From contig NZ_BONZ01000056.1 in NCBI RefSeq assembly GCF_016862975.1, positions 62,001 through 126,000 of the forward strand: DNA of 64,000 nt, given 5' to 3'. The position numbers and the translations under genes are program-made. The notes under the pieces were generated by a model that saw only the letters and a list, made by a program, of their open reading frames with translations, was not told where the DNA came from and did not search any database. Of the stretch, positions 8,151 through 16,864 are shown piece after piece. This DNA is from Rugosimonospora africana. Lineage in GTDB: Bacteria; Actinomycetota; Actinomycetes; Mycobacteriales; Micromonosporaceae. Positions within the stretch are counted from its first letter, which is position 1. Each line of letters begins with the position of its first letter.

Positions 8151-9512
8151 GTGATTAGTGTCTTCGACCTGTTCAAGGTCGGTATCGGGCCATCCAGCTC
8201 ACATACGGTCGGTCCGATGCGCGCCGCCCGTACGTTCGTCGCGGCGCTCAAGGCCGACGGCACCCTGGCCCACGTGGCCGCCGTACGGGCCGAGCTGTTC
8301 GGGTCGCTCGGGGCGACCGGGCACGGCCACGGCAGCGACCGGGCGGTGATCCTGGGACTGGCCGGCGAGGATCCGGAGACGGTGGACACCGCCACGATCA
8401 CCGACCGGGTCGCCGCGGTCCGGTCCTCCGGCAGGCTGGCGCTGCTCGGGTCGCACGAGGTCGACTTCGACGCCGACCGGGACCTGGTGCTGCACCGCCG
8501 CCGTACGCTGCCGTTCCACCCGAACGGGATGGTGTTCACGGCCGTCGACCGGTCGGGCGCGGCTCTCGCCGAGCGGACGTACTACTCGGTCGGCGGGGGC
8601 TTCGTGGTCGACGAGGCGACCGGCGAACTCAAGCCCGACGAGACGCCGGTGGCGTACCCGTTCCGGACCAGCGCCGAACTGCTCGATCGGACCCGGTCGG
8701 CGGGCCGCTCGATCAGCGAGATCATGCTGGCCAACGAGCTGTCCTGGCGGGGCGAGGCGGACGTGCGTTCGGGCCTGTCGCACATCTGGCACGTGATGCA
8801 GGACTGCGTGGAGCGCGGCTGCCGGGCCGACGGCGTGCTGCCGGGTGGCCTGAAGGTTCGGCGACGGGCCGGCGAGCTGCGGCGCGCACTGGAGTCCGAG
8901 GTCTTCGCGACCGATCCGCTGCGGGTGATGGACTGGGTGAGCCTGTTCGCGCTCGCGGTCAACGAGGAGAACGCCTCGGGCGGCCGGGTCGTGACCGCCC
9001 CGACCAACGGCGCGGCCGGCATCATCCCCGCGGTGCTGCACTACTACACGAGGTTCATCCCGGGCGCGGACGACGACGGGGTGGTGCGGTTCCTGCTGAC
9101 CGCCGGCGCGATCGGCGTGCTGTTCAAGGAGAACGCGTCCATCTCCGGCGCCGAGGTCGGTTGCCAGGGCGAGGTCGGCTCGGCCTGTTCGATGGCGGCG
9201 GCCGGGTTGACCGAGGTGCTGGGCGGCTCGCCCGGCCAGGTGGAAAACGCGGCCGAGATAGCGATGGAGCACAACCTCGGATTGACCTGCGATCCGGTCG
9301 GCGGCCTCGTGCAAATTCCGTGCATCGAACGCAACGCAGTGGCGAGCATCAAAGCCATTACCGCGGCAAGAATGGCTCTCCGTGGAGATGGCGAGCACTA
9401 TGTGTCACTGGACAAGGTAATCAAGACGATGCGCGAGACCGGCGCCGACATGAAGGTGAAGTACAAGGAGACCGCGCGTGGCGGTCTGGCCGTAAACGTG
9501 ATTGAGTGCTAA
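8151..9512 (+). CDS. sdaA: L-serine ammonia-lyase (single-chain, iron-sulfur)
   Basis: Deaminates L-serine to pyruvate and ammonia. 453 residues combining the beta domain (N-terminal, [16 protein letters not shown]) and the catalytic alpha domain, as in single-chain bacterial enzymes. The [4Fe-4S] ligands are visible as Cys338 (GCQGEVG), Cys380 (LTCDPVGG) and Cys391 (QIPCIER); their 42- and 11-residue spacing matches the known single-chain enzymes. The start is GTG 8151 following GCAGAGGGACCAGCG. It stands alone between a DUF4230 gene and an ABC ATPase gene. Confidence 0.93.
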   Translation: MISVFDLFKVGIGPSSSHTVGPMRAARTFVAALKADGTLAHVAAVRAELFGSLGATGHGHGSDRAVILGLAGEDPETVDTATITDRVAAVRSSGRLALLGSHEVDFDADRDLVLHRRRTLPFHPNGMVFTAVDRSGAALAERTYYSVGGGFVVDEATGELKPDETPVAYPFRTSAELLDRTRSAGRSISEIMLANELSWRGEADVRSGLSHIWHVMQDCVERGCRADGVLPGGLKVRRRAGELRRALESEVFATDPLRVMDWVSLFALAVNEENASGGRVVTAPTNGAAGIIPAVLHYYTRFIPGADDDGVVRFLLTAGAIGVLFKENASISGAEVGCQGEVGSACSMAAAGLTEVLGGSPGQVENAAEIAMEHNLGLTCDPVGGLVQIPCIERNAVASIKAITAARMALRGDGEHYVSLDKVIKTMRETGADMKVKYKETARGGLAVNVIEC

Positions 9513-9651
9513 TCGGAGTCGGTTAATGCACGATTACCGGCCAAAGATGGCACGTTTACCCGATGGCCAAAGTCAACACTCTTCGTAACAGTACATGACT
9601 CGGGGCGGGTCGCTGGCCTGCATGATCTTTTAGCGCCCGGGAGGTGACGGA

Positions 9652-10998
9652 GTGGCGACCGTCGCGCTCAAAGATGTCACGAAAGTGTTTCCTGACGGCA
9701 CAATCGCTGTCGACAACGTCAACCTAGATGTTGGCGACGGTGAATTCATGGTGCTGCTCGGGCCGTCCGGCTGTGGCAAGTCGACGGTGCTGCGGATGGT
9801 CGCCGGATTGGAGGATCCGACGTCCGGTGCGATCGTGCTGGACGGCGAACTCGCCAACGATCTGGCGCCGCGCGACCGCAAGATTGCCATGGTTTTCCAG
9901 GACTTTGCCCTCTACCCGCACATGACCGTCGGCGACAACATCGGGTTTCCGCTGCGACTGTCGGGAGTGGACGCCGAGCCGCGCTCGGAACGGGTCGCGG
10001 ACGTGGCCAGCGCGCTGGGCATCGGCGACGTGCTGGGTCGGCGGCCGTCGCAGCTGTCCGGTGGCCAGCGGCAGCGGGTCGCCATGGGCCGGGCCATCGT
10101 CCGCCGGCCCGGCCTGTTCCTGATGGACGAGCCACTGTCCAATCTGGACAGTGGGCTGCGGGCCGAGCTGCGGGCCGAGATTTCCGGGCTGACCCGTGAG
10201 CTCGGCGTCACCACGCTCTACGTGACGCACGACCAGGCCGAGGCGCTGACCATGGCCGACCGGGTCGCCATCATGCGGCGCGGGGTGCTGCAGGACGTGG
10301 GTACGCCGACCCAGGTGTACGGGCGCCCGGCGACCCTGTACGTCGCCGCCTTCCTCGGCGCACCGCGGATGAACCTGCTGGAGGCGCAGGTCTACGTGCA
10401 CCTCGACCGGCACATCGCGCTGCACATGGGCGAGCAGACGCTGTACCTGCCGTGGAACGACATCCGGGCCCGGGCCGTGGCGCACTACCACGGCGAGCGC
10501 ATCGTCGTGGGCATGCGGGCCGAGGCGCTGGTACCGGTGCCGGTCGACACCGAGGGCGACGTGCTGCGCGGCCGCATCCGGTACCTCGAACACCACGGCC
10601 ACGAGTCGCTGGCGTTCCTGGACATCGGCGCGTACGCGGTGATCGTCGACGACATCGGCGGCACTCCTCCGGAAGTCGCCGGCCCCCGCGGCCTGCGCCG
10701 GTTCGGCAACCTGGTGAAGCGGGTGGCCGGCCGGGGTGGCGAGCAGGAACTGGTCGGCGCGAGTGTGGCCGGACACAACGGTCGTGGCGGGAACGGCAAG
10801 CCGGGGCCGGGCGGGCGCAACTCCGAGGGTGTGTTCAGCGACCCCGGCCGGCACCATCGCCGCCCCGCCGAGCTGGCGGTCCGGCTCGCTCCGTACCCGG
10901 CGGTGGGCAGCGGGCATCCGCTGGCGGTGTCGGTCCGGATGGAGGCGCTGCACTTCTTCGACGACCGCGGCCAACGCATCGACGTCGGCTGGCGCTAG
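9652..10998 (+). CDS. Orphan ABC-transporter ATPase, UgpC/MsiK-like, with a glycine-rich insertion
   Basis: 448-aa nucleotide-binding subunit of the carbohydrate importer class. Walker A GPSGCGKST, signature LSGGQRQRVAMGRA, Walker B LFLMDEPLSNLD and switch YVTHDQAEAL are all intact, so it should hydrolyse ATP. A regulatory OB/TOBE region begins near residue 245. About residues 360-405 hold a Gly/Arg/Pro-rich insertion (GHNGRGGNGKPGPGG) not present in typical 360-380-aa members. No permease or binding-protein gene is adjacent, so like MsiK it may energise several importers. The start is GTG 9652 with GGGAGGTGACGG upstream. The 139-base leader is unusually AT-rich for this window and probably contains the promoter. 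Confidence 0.85.
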   Translation: MATVALKDVTKVFPDGTIAVDNVNLDVGDGEFMVLLGPSGCGKSTVLRMVAGLEDPTSGAIVLDGELANDLAPRDRKIAMVFQDFALYPHMTVGDNIGFPLRLSGVDAEPRSERVADVASALGIGDVLGRRPSQLSGGQRQRVAMGRAIVRRPGLFLMDEPLSNLDSGLRAELRAEISGLTRELGVTTLYVTHDQAEALTMADRVAIMRRGVLQDVGTPTQVYGRPATLYVAAFLGAPRMNLLEAQVYVHLDRHIALHMGEQTLYLPWNDIRARAVAHYHGERIVVGMRAEALVPVPVDTEGDVLRGRIRYLEHHGHESLAFLDIGAYAVIVDDIGGTPPEVAGPRGLRRFGNLVKRVAGRGGEQELVGASVAGHNGRGGNGKPGPGGRNSEGVFSDPGRHHRRPAELAVRLAPYPAVGSGHPLAVSVRMEALHFFDDRGQRIDVGWR

Positions 10999-11039
10999 CA
11001 GGCGGGGTTGGCCGCGGCCCTGTCGTGGGCGGCCCTATC

Positions 11040-12032
11040 GTGGTGGCTGTGTCTTCCCCGCAGCGACCGCTCGACGCAGCGCGTGAGATGGCCGAGAACG
11101 TGCTCTGGCCGTCCGTCGCCGAGGTCGACAGGGCCGACCGGATCCCGGCCGCCCAGCTCGACCTGCTGGCTGCCGAGGGCTTCTACGGGCTCGCCACCGA
11201 GGTGGACGCGACGCTGCTCGGCCGGCTGGTGGAGACGCTGGCCAGTGGCTGCCTGACCACCGCGTTCGTGTGGCTCCAGCATCACGGCGCGGTCCGCGCG
11301 GTGGCCGCCGCCGAGCGTCCCGAGCTGCGCGTACGGTGGCTGGACGAGCTGCGCTCGGGCCGGTGCCGGGCCGGTGCCGCCCAGGCCGGCGTGCAGCCCG
11401 GGCCGGCGCGGGTACGGGCGCGGCGGGTCGACGGCGGGTACCTGCTGACCGGCGAGGCTCCCTGGGTGACCGGCTGGGACATGATCGACGTGCTGCACAC
11501 CGCGGCTCGGGTGGCGGACGGCTCGACCGAGACGGTGATCTGGGCGCTGCTCGACGCGGCGACCGGGCCCACGCTGGCCGTGGAGCCGCTGGATCTCGTC
11601 GCGGTCGCGGCGAGCCGTACCGTGGTGGTGCGCTTCGCCGATCACTTCGTACCCGATGACCGGGTGACCATCGTCGTGCCGTTCGCGGACTGGCCGGCCC
11701 GGGACGCCGCGGGGCTGCGTGGCAACGGCTCGCTCGCGCTCGGGCTGGTCGACCGCTGCGTACGGCTGACCGGATCCGACCCGCTGAACCGGGAACTCGA
11801 CGAGTGCCGTGCCGGGCTGGACGCCGGGCCTCCGGAAGTCATGCCGGAGCGGCGGGCGGCGGCCTCGGCACTGGCGACGCGGGCGGTGGCGGCGCTGACC
11901 GTGGCCACCGGCTCCGGTGCCGTGCTACGCGGCAGCCACCCGGAGCGGATGGCCCGGGAGGCACTGTTTCTTCAGGTGTTCGGCTCCCGGCCGGCGATCC
12001 GCGCGGCCCTGCTGCGGCACTACGCCGCGTAG
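11040..12032 (+). CDS. Acyl-CoA dehydrogenase family protein, divergent
   Basis: About 330 residues with the two-helical-domain plan of acyl-CoA dehydrogenases. An N-terminal block (ENVLWPSVAEVDRADRIPAAQLDLLAAEGFYGL) is followed by a mid-beta domain (GGYLLTGEAPWVTGWDMIDVLHTAARV) and a C-terminal helix ending MAREALFLQVFGSRPAIR. The usual C-terminal YEGTSE glutamate motif is missing, so oxidative activity is doubtful. Close actinobacterial relatives carry the same plain annotation. GTG 11040 is chosen for the GGGCGG site upstream; GTG 11043 or 11049 are alternatives. It is convergent with the CAP gene, 3 bases apart. Confidence 0.7.
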   Translation: MVAVSSPQRPLDAAREMAENVLWPSVAEVDRADRIPAAQLDLLAAEGFYGLATEVDATLLGRLVETLASGCLTTAFVWLQHHGAVRAVAAAERPELRVRWLDELRSGRCRAGAAQAGVQPGPARVRARRVDGGYLLTGEAPWVTGWDMIDVLHTAARVADGSTETVIWALLDAATGPTLAVEPLDLVAVAASRTVVVRFADHFVPDDRVTIVVPFADWPARDAAGLRGNGSLALGLVDRCVRLTGSDPLNRELDECRAGLDAGPPEVMPERRAAASALATRAVAALTVATGSGAVLRGSHPERMAREALFLQVFGSRPAIRAALLRHYAA

Positions 12033-12035
12033 GGT

Positions 12036-12785
12036 CTACGCGGGCGTCCCGAAGTCCTGCGTCCAGTACGGCGTGTGCTTGCTGTTGTACGCCAGCCCGA
12101 CACCGATGTTGCGCAGCGAGCAGTTGAGGATGTTGGCCCGGTGCCCCTCGCTGTTCATCCAGGCGTCCATGACCGAGGCCGGGGTGGTCTGCCCCTCCGC
12201 GATGTTCTCCGCCGCCGCCGAGTACCTGTAGCCGGCGTTGGTGATGCGCGTCCACGGGGTGACGCCGTCGGGCGTGTTGTGGTCGAAGTAGTTGCGGGTG
12301 GCCATGTCCTGGGAGTGCCCCCGGGCGGCCGCGGTGAGGCGTGAGTCGACGGTCAGCGCCGGGCAGCCGGCGGTGGCCCGCTGCTGGTTGACCAGCGTGA
12401 CGACCTGGCTCTCATAGCTGGCGTTGCCGGAGGACGGGGGCTTCGCGGTCGTGCGCACCGGTGCGGGCGCGTGCGTGGGCGCGTGGGTCGGGGCGTGCGT
12501 CGCCGATGGCCGGACCGACGGCGAAGCCGGAGCCGAGACGGACGCGCTCGGCGAGCCCGACGGGAACGCCGAGGCGGATGCCGGACCGCTCGGGTTCAGC
12601 GCGGACACGACCTGCGGATCGGAGACCGGGCGGACTGGCTGCTTGGCGGCCTCCTTGATCACCATTGCGAAGACGCCGAGCACCACCAGGGCGAGCACCG
12701 CCGCGCCGCCGATGGCGAACTTCTGGACCAGCCGCTGATGCCGGTCCTTGTCGTCGACGTCGATGTGTCGCGAGGGGTTGGTCAC
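12036..12785 (-). CDS. Membrane-anchored CAP (SCP/PR1-like) domain protein
   Basis: 249 residues: a short cytoplasmic tail, a transmembrane helix at about 23-43, a Ser/Ala/Pro-rich linker with the repeated tetrapeptide THAP, then a CAP domain from about residue 125 (LVNQQRATAGCPALTVDSRLTAAARGHSQDMA, HNTPDGVTPWTRITNAGY, AAENIAEGQ, WMNSEGHRANILN, TPYWTQDFGTP). Bacterial CAP proteins are extracellular and mostly uncharacterised. The reading frame stays open to 12920 across two dispersed repeats, but I place the start at GTG 12785 because GGAGG lies just upstream and the extra residues are only translated repeat. Confidence 0.83.
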   Translation of the reverse strand: MTNPSRHIDVDDKDRHQRLVQKFAIGGAAVLALVVLGVFAMVIKEAAKQPVRPVSDPQVVSALNPSGPASASAFPSGSPSASVSAPASPSVRPSATHAPTHAPTHAPAPVRTTAKPPSSGNASYESQVVTLVNQQRATAGCPALTVDSRLTAAARGHSQDMATRNYFDHNTPDGVTPWTRITNAGYRYSAAAENIAEGQTTPASVMDAWMNSEGHRANILNCSLRNIGVGLAYNSKHTPYWTQDFGTPA

Positions 12786-12806
12786 CGGGGCCTCCACGAA
12801 CTCGTT

Positions 12807-12903
12807 CGACCAGTCTGGCTCGGCGCGTCTGCGCCGCGCGCGACCCAGACCAGTCGTCGACCAGCCTGGCTCGGCCGGTCTGCGCCGCGACCCAGACCAG
12901 TCG
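12807..12903 (+). repeat. Dispersed palindromic repeat, locus B (two copies)
   Basis: Copies at 12807-12856 and 12858-12903. They start CGACCAGTCTGGCTCGGCG and CGACCAGCCTGGCTCGG, and both end CGACCCAGACCAGTCG. They lie in the 5' leader of the CAP gene, which is read in the opposite direction. The second copy is shortened by a few bases in the centre. Confidence 0.88.
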
Positions 12904-13178
12904 TTGAACACGTACCGCACTCTCGCAACAACTCACCGCGAATGCGAGGGTTTCGCGCGAACCCGTAGAGACTAACGGCTTCCGGACCTGCCAGGACACT
13001 CAAAACTGGGAATCACATCGGCGACGATCATCAATGCGTCGCGCGGCCCGGGAAGTGCGGGCCGACCCGTCCCGCGGGTCCCGGACGCCGCGTGTCGCGC
13101 CGCGCTCGTGAGCCCCGCTCACGGGAGATTCCCCGCGTCCGCGAGCCGGTCGGCGACAACCGGCATATCTTGACGGTC
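12904..13178. promoter_or_regulatory. Divergent intergenic region CAP gene/corA
   Basis: Together with locus B this makes a gap of nearly 400 bases without a gene. The part next to the repeats is relatively AT-rich (around 12905-13030) and is the likely promoter area for the divergent CAP and CorA genes. No operator is clear. Confidence 0.3.
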
Positions 13179-14150
13179 ATGGCGTACACCCGGCTGTACC
13201 GCAACGGTGGGCTCGAGGCCGAGGATTTCCCGATCGAGGAAGTCTCGGAGTACATCAAGGATCCGACCGCGACGGTGTGGTTCGACCTGTGCACGCCGAG
13301 TCCGGAACAGCTGCGGACGATCAGCGAGGAGCTGGGGTTGCACCCGCTGGCCGTCGAGGACGCGCTGCACAGCCACCAGCGGGCCAAGCTGGACCGCTAC
13401 CCCACCCACCTGTTCATCACCGCCTACTGTGCCGGGCTCGCCCGTGACTCCGGCGAGCTGACCAGCTACGAGATGAACGCGTTCGTCACCTCCAACGCGC
13501 TGGTCACCGTGCGCAAGGACGTGGCCTTCGACATCGGCCAGGTGGTGGCCCGGTGGGACGACAACCGCGATCTGGCCAGGTCGGGCGTCTCGTTCCTGCT
13601 GCACGGCCTGCTCGACTACGTGGTCGATACCCACTTCGAGGCGGTACAGGCGCTGGATTCGGAGATCGAGGATCTGGAGGACCGGCTGTTCGAAGACCGG
13701 CCACAGGACCAGCGGATCCAGTTGCTCACGTTCGAGCTTCGCAAGTCGCTGGTCAACCTGCGCCGGGTCGTGCTGCCGATGCGCGAGGTGATCAACTCGG
13801 TGATGCGGCGCGACCTGCAGATCGTCGACGAGACGATGACGCCGTACTTCCAGGACATCTACGACCACGTACTGCGCGCGACGGAGTGGACGGAGTCGCT
13901 GCGCGATCTCATCACGAACGTCCTGGAGACCCACCTGACGCTGCGCGGCAACCGGGTCAACACGATCATGAAGCAGGTGACGAGCTGGGCGGCGATCATC
14001 GCGGTACCGACCGCGGTCACCGGGTTCTACGGGGAGAACGTGCCGTACCCGGGGTACGGCCACGTGTCCGGGGTGATCTCGTCGATCGCGATCATCGTGG
14101 TCCTCGCCGCGGCTCTGTTCCTTATCTTCAAGCGGCGCGGCTGGCTCTGA
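13179..14150 (+). CDS. corA: CorA-family magnesium/divalent cation transporter
   Basis: 323 residues: a long cytoplasmic N-terminal domain (VWFDLCTPSPEQLRTISEEL, HPLAVEDALHSHQRAKLDRY), a coiled helix (LDYVVDTHFEAVQALDSEIEDLEDRL) and two C-terminal membrane helices. The signature loop after the first helix reads GFYGENVPYPGYG. The canonical GMN of CorA is GEN here, within a NVPYPGFG-type context common in actinobacteria. It ends in the positively charged tail KRRGWL, as expected. The start ATG 13179 is preferred to the upstream GTG/ATG codons because conserved sequence begins there. Its last codons are duplicated in tandem downstream. Confidence 0.88.
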   Translation: MAYTRLYRNGGLEAEDFPIEEVSEYIKDPTATVWFDLCTPSPEQLRTISEELGLHPLAVEDALHSHQRAKLDRYPTHLFITAYCAGLARDSGELTSYEMNAFVTSNALVTVRKDVAFDIGQVVARWDDNRDLARSGVSFLLHGLLDYVVDTHFEAVQALDSEIEDLEDRLFEDRPQDQRIQLLTFELRKSLVNLRRVVLPMREVINSVMRRDLQIVDETMTPYFQDIYDHVLRATEWTESLRDLITNVLETHLTLRGNRVNTIMKQVTSWAAIIAVPTAVTGFYGENVPYPGYGHVSGVISSIAIIVVLAAALFLIFKRRGWL

Positions 14151-14226
14151 CTTCCCGGCCGGCTGGCTCTGACTCCCCGACCGCCCGGCTCTGACTCCGC
14201 GAACGGCTGGCGCTGATTTCCCGAGC
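14139..14226 (+). repeat. 22-bp tandem repeat at the 3' end of corA (four units)
   Basis: Units at 14139-14160, 14161-14182, 14183-14204 and 14205-14226, each close to GGCTGGCTCTGAC followed by TYCCCGRCC. The first unit contains the last CorA codons and its stop; later units repeat the stop codon context. Degeneracy increases away from the gene. Confidence 0.85.
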
Positions 14227-14244
14227 GGCCGGCCGGATACCCGA

Positions 14245-14274
14245 CCGGGCCCGGTCCGATCGGACCGGGCCCGG
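14245..14274. terminator. Perfect 30-bp palindrome between convergent genes
   Basis: Arms CCGGGCCCGGTCC and GGACCGGGCCCGG with a GATC centre form a perfect inverted repeat. It lies between corA and the convergent sialidase-fold gene. No T-tract, but in a high-GC actinomycete it probably serves as a bidirectional terminator. Confidence 0.65.
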
Positions 14275-14292
14275 CTCCGGGGTGGGGAAACG

Positions 14293-16107
14293 TCAGAAGA
14301 GTGCCGGAATGCCCTGGCTGTAGACATCCTGGTTCGGGTCCGTCGTCCCCGGGTTGCCGCGGAAGTCGGTCCAACAGGGATGCGCGACGAAGTCGATGCC
14401 CATGGCGAGGGCGCTGTAGTCGCCGATGAACACGCCCTGCAGCACGTTGCCGTCCTCGTCGGTACTCACGAACTGGACCTGCGGGTTCGCGGTCTGGGTC
14501 GTGATCCGGCGCAGGCCGCCGAGGTTGTCGCCCCAGCCCGCCGAGTACGCGTAGTCGACGCCGATGCCGTGCGGGTCGAACGTACGGGTGTAGTACGACA
14601 CCACGACCCGGTTGCCCACCGCGGCGACGGCCGGGAACCATTCATCGGTACCGCTGCCCAGCTTGACGGGTTTCGACCAGCCCGCGCTGCCGTGCTTCGA
14701 GCCGACCAGGAACGTGTCGCCGTTGGTCTTGACCGACGAACCGTTCGAGTACCGGCCGTCACGGTCGTCGGCCCAGGTGATCCACAGCCGGTCGGTCAGC
14801 CGGTCGTAGGCCAGCTGCGGGAAGCTGTTCAGCCGGAAGTTCTCCCCGGTGAGGGTCTCCGGGAAGTCGAAGTCGCTGGACACTTCCTGGCTGCGGTAGG
14901 TGCGCCCGCCGTCGCGCGAGGTCGCCATGACCACGGCGTCGTGGTCGTCCGCGGCGTCGCAGTCGGCGGTCGCGCAGATCGAGGTCTCGTACGCGATGTA
15001 CAGCGTCCCGTCGTTGCCGACCTGAGGATTGGAGCCGGAACCGAACGGGGTGATCCCACCCTTGAACCTGTCCAGCGTCGGGGAGACCCGGGTCGCGCCC
15101 GACCAGGTGCGACCGAAGTTGCCGGAGCGCACCGACATGATGGGCGATTCGAGGTAGTTGCCGTCGCTGTCGTAGGTGAACCTGGTCCAGGTGACGTAGA
15201 CCGTACCGCTGGTCGGGTCGGCCGCGATCCATTCCTTGTCGTTGAAGACGTCGGTGGGCACCGGGGCGCCGGCCGCGGTGACGCCGTCGAGCTGCAGGAT
15301 CGCCGGGTCGCCCCAGGTCAGTCCGCCGTCGTGGGACACCGAGACGGTGAGCCCGCTGGCCTGCTGGGAGCCGTCGGTCGGCACCACCCGGCTGAACACC
15401 AGGTTCGCGTAGTACACGGTGTTGCCCGGGCCGAAGGCGATGGCCGGGTCGCCGGCGGAGTCCATGTAGGACAGAGCGCCGGTCGCTCCGGTGTCGTACC
15501 CGAGGTGCGGCAGCACGACGTCCTTCCAGGTGCGGCCGCCGTCGAAACTCGTGAGCGCGACGCCGGTGCTGTCGTTGCGCTGTTCCCGATCGTTGAAGAT
15601 GCGGTAGTCGTTGGAGCCGGCCACCACGTTGCGTGGGTTGTACGGGTTCACCGCGATGGTGGTCTCGTTCTGCGCCGAGCTGCAGCCGGCCTGGCTGCCG
15701 ACCGGTACGACCGTGTCGCCCTTGATCAGATCCAGGTTCGGGGCCGGGTCGCGGTATGGGTTCGGCTTGCCGATGTAGTCCTGACACAGCGCGGAGAGTG
15801 TGGGCTCGTCGCCACCCTCGTCCTCCTCGCCCTCCGCGAATTGCTCCTTGAGCAGATCGTTGGGGACGGTGTGCTCGGAGGGCTCGTCATCGTCGAGCGC
15901 ACGGGCGCGGGCTCGGTGAGTGGTGCCGGGGTCGGCGGGCGCGGGCTTGGCGGCGCCGGCTCCGCCGTTCCGGCCGGCGGACACCGCGCCGGTGCCGGTG
16001 TGCGTGGTGAGCGCCGCGGACGCCGGTTGCCCAGCCAACGCGAGTGCGAGGGCGGCCAGCGTCGAAACCGTCGCGACAGCGACGAAGCGCAGTCTTCCTG
16101 AGGTCAC
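14293..16107 (-). CDS. Secreted sialidase-fold (BNR/Asp-box) protein
   Basis: 604 residues. An N-terminal signal peptide (hydrophobic core near 9-24, likely cut after ASA near residue 31) is followed by an acidic linker (DDDEPSEHTVPND) and then a beta-propeller region with several Asp-box-like turns: SFDGGRTWKDV, SHDGGLTWGDP, SGNFGRTWSG and SRDGGRTYRS. This is the fold of sialidases and related exo-glycosidases, but the arginine triad of true sialidases cannot be assigned by eye, so the activity is unknown. The start is GTG 16107 with GGAGG 8 bases upstream. Extracellular location inferred. Confidence 0.83.
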   Translation of the reverse strand: MTSGRLRFVAVATVSTLAALALALAGQPASAALTTHTGTGAVSAGRNGGAGAAKPAPADPGTTHRARARALDDDEPSEHTVPNDLLKEQFAEGEEDEGGDEPTLSALCQDYIGKPNPYRDPAPNLDLIKGDTVVPVGSQAGCSSAQNETTIAVNPYNPRNVVAGSNDYRIFNDREQRNDSTGVALTSFDGGRTWKDVVLPHLGYDTGATGALSYMDSAGDPAIAFGPGNTVYYANLVFSRVVPTDGSQQASGLTVSVSHDGGLTWGDPAILQLDGVTAAGAPVPTDVFNDKEWIAADPTSGTVYVTWTRFTYDSDGNYLESPIMSVRSGNFGRTWSGATRVSPTLDRFKGGITPFGSGSNPQVGNDGTLYIAYETSICATADCDAADDHDAVVMATSRDGGRTYRSQEVSSDFDFPETLTGENFRLNSFPQLAYDRLTDRLWITWADDRDGRYSNGSSVKTNGDTFLVGSKHGSAGWSKPVKLGSGTDEWFPAVAAVGNRVVVSYYTRTFDPHGIGVDYAYSAGWGDNLGGLRRITTQTANPQVQFVSTDEDGNVLQGVFIGDYSALAMGIDFVAHPCWTDFRGNPGTTDPNQDVYSQGIPALF

Positions 16108-16568
16108 GTCGAACCTCCGTCTCGGCGCCGCGCGCCGTCGCGCGACGCGTCTCGTGGCTTCGACTGCTGTCTATCAAAATCGCCAGCGCGGCGGACCCTG
16201 CCAGCACCCTACGACCCGTAGGTGGCACCCTCGTCTTGCCTCCCGGGTCTGCGGATGCCGAGGCGGCGGTGCGCGCTGGGAACCGGGAGGGTGGTCAACG
16301 GGCCGGGAGCCCGGACGGTTTCTGGGTGGTGCGGCCGAGCGCACGGGGGAACGCCGACCGCACCGAGCGTCATGATACATATCAATCCCTCGCCGTACAG
16401 GCACGTCGCGGAGAATGGCCCGGCGCGCGCATCCCGGGGGCGCCGCGGTTCGGCGATGGGTCCGACGACCGCGCCGCCGGCACCCGCGGCACTGACGGGA
16501 TTGAATGATCTGAGGTTCGGGTACTTCCTGGTCATGGTCTTCCCCGTGACCAGAAGGTGAGTCGTAAG
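16108..16568. other. Gap of 460 bases; possible regulatory elements only
   Basis: No convincing gene. Features seen: the inverted repeat TGATACATATCA at 16373-16384 in a locally AT-rich patch, and a hairpin with arms CTGGTCA (16528-16534) and TGACCAG (16547-16553) just upstream of the DUF6131 ribosome site AAGGTGA. Open frames here lack ribosome sites and family-like sequence. Confidence 0.4.
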
Positions 16569-16724
16569 ATGATCATTCTCGGTGTGGTCCTGCTGTTGCT
16601 GGGCCTGCTTCTCAAGGTCTCGATCCTGTGGACCATCGGCGTGATCGTGCTGGTGATCGGTGCCGTGCTGTTCCTGTTGGGATCGGTCGGGCGGCCGGTC
16701 GCCGGCCGGCGCCATTATTGGTGA
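16569..16724 (+). CDS. DUF6131 small two-helix membrane protein
   Basis: A 51-aa protein. After MIILG come two hydrophobic stretches (VVLLLLGLLLK and WTIGVIVLVIGAVLFLLG) and the C-terminal GRPVAGRRHYW. This layout and the RRHYW ending match the small actinobacterial DUF6131 proteins. The ATG has AAGGTGA 8 bases upstream. Located in the inner membrane by inference; function unknown. Confidence 0.82.
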   Translation: MIILGVVLLLLGLLLKVSILWTIGVIVLVIGAVLFLLGSVGRPVAGRRHYW

Positions 16725-16810
16725 ATCGGTTTCGCGGCCCGTCCGGCGTCGAGCCGGGCGGGCCGCCTCACACTGTCCACTGTGGAGTATCTGTGCGACG
16801 GAACTGAAAT

Positions 16811-16829
16811 CTCACCTCCGGTAGGTGAG
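16811..16829. promoter_or_regulatory. Hairpin in the leader of the class A PBP gene
   Basis: Arms CTCACCT (16811-16817) and AGGTGAG (16823-16829) around a 5-base loop, 36 bases before the PBP start. It could be an operator or an mRNA hairpin; the flanks GAACTGAA and TTCGGTTC extend the symmetry weakly. Confidence 0.35.
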
Positions 16830-16864
16830 TTCGGTTCACCCCGATCGCATGAACGATCTGTTGC

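Noticed and set aside
16222-16560. 112-aa open frame before DUF6131
   Set aside because: No ribosome site, no family-like sequence and composition like a shadow frame; treated as non-coding gap.
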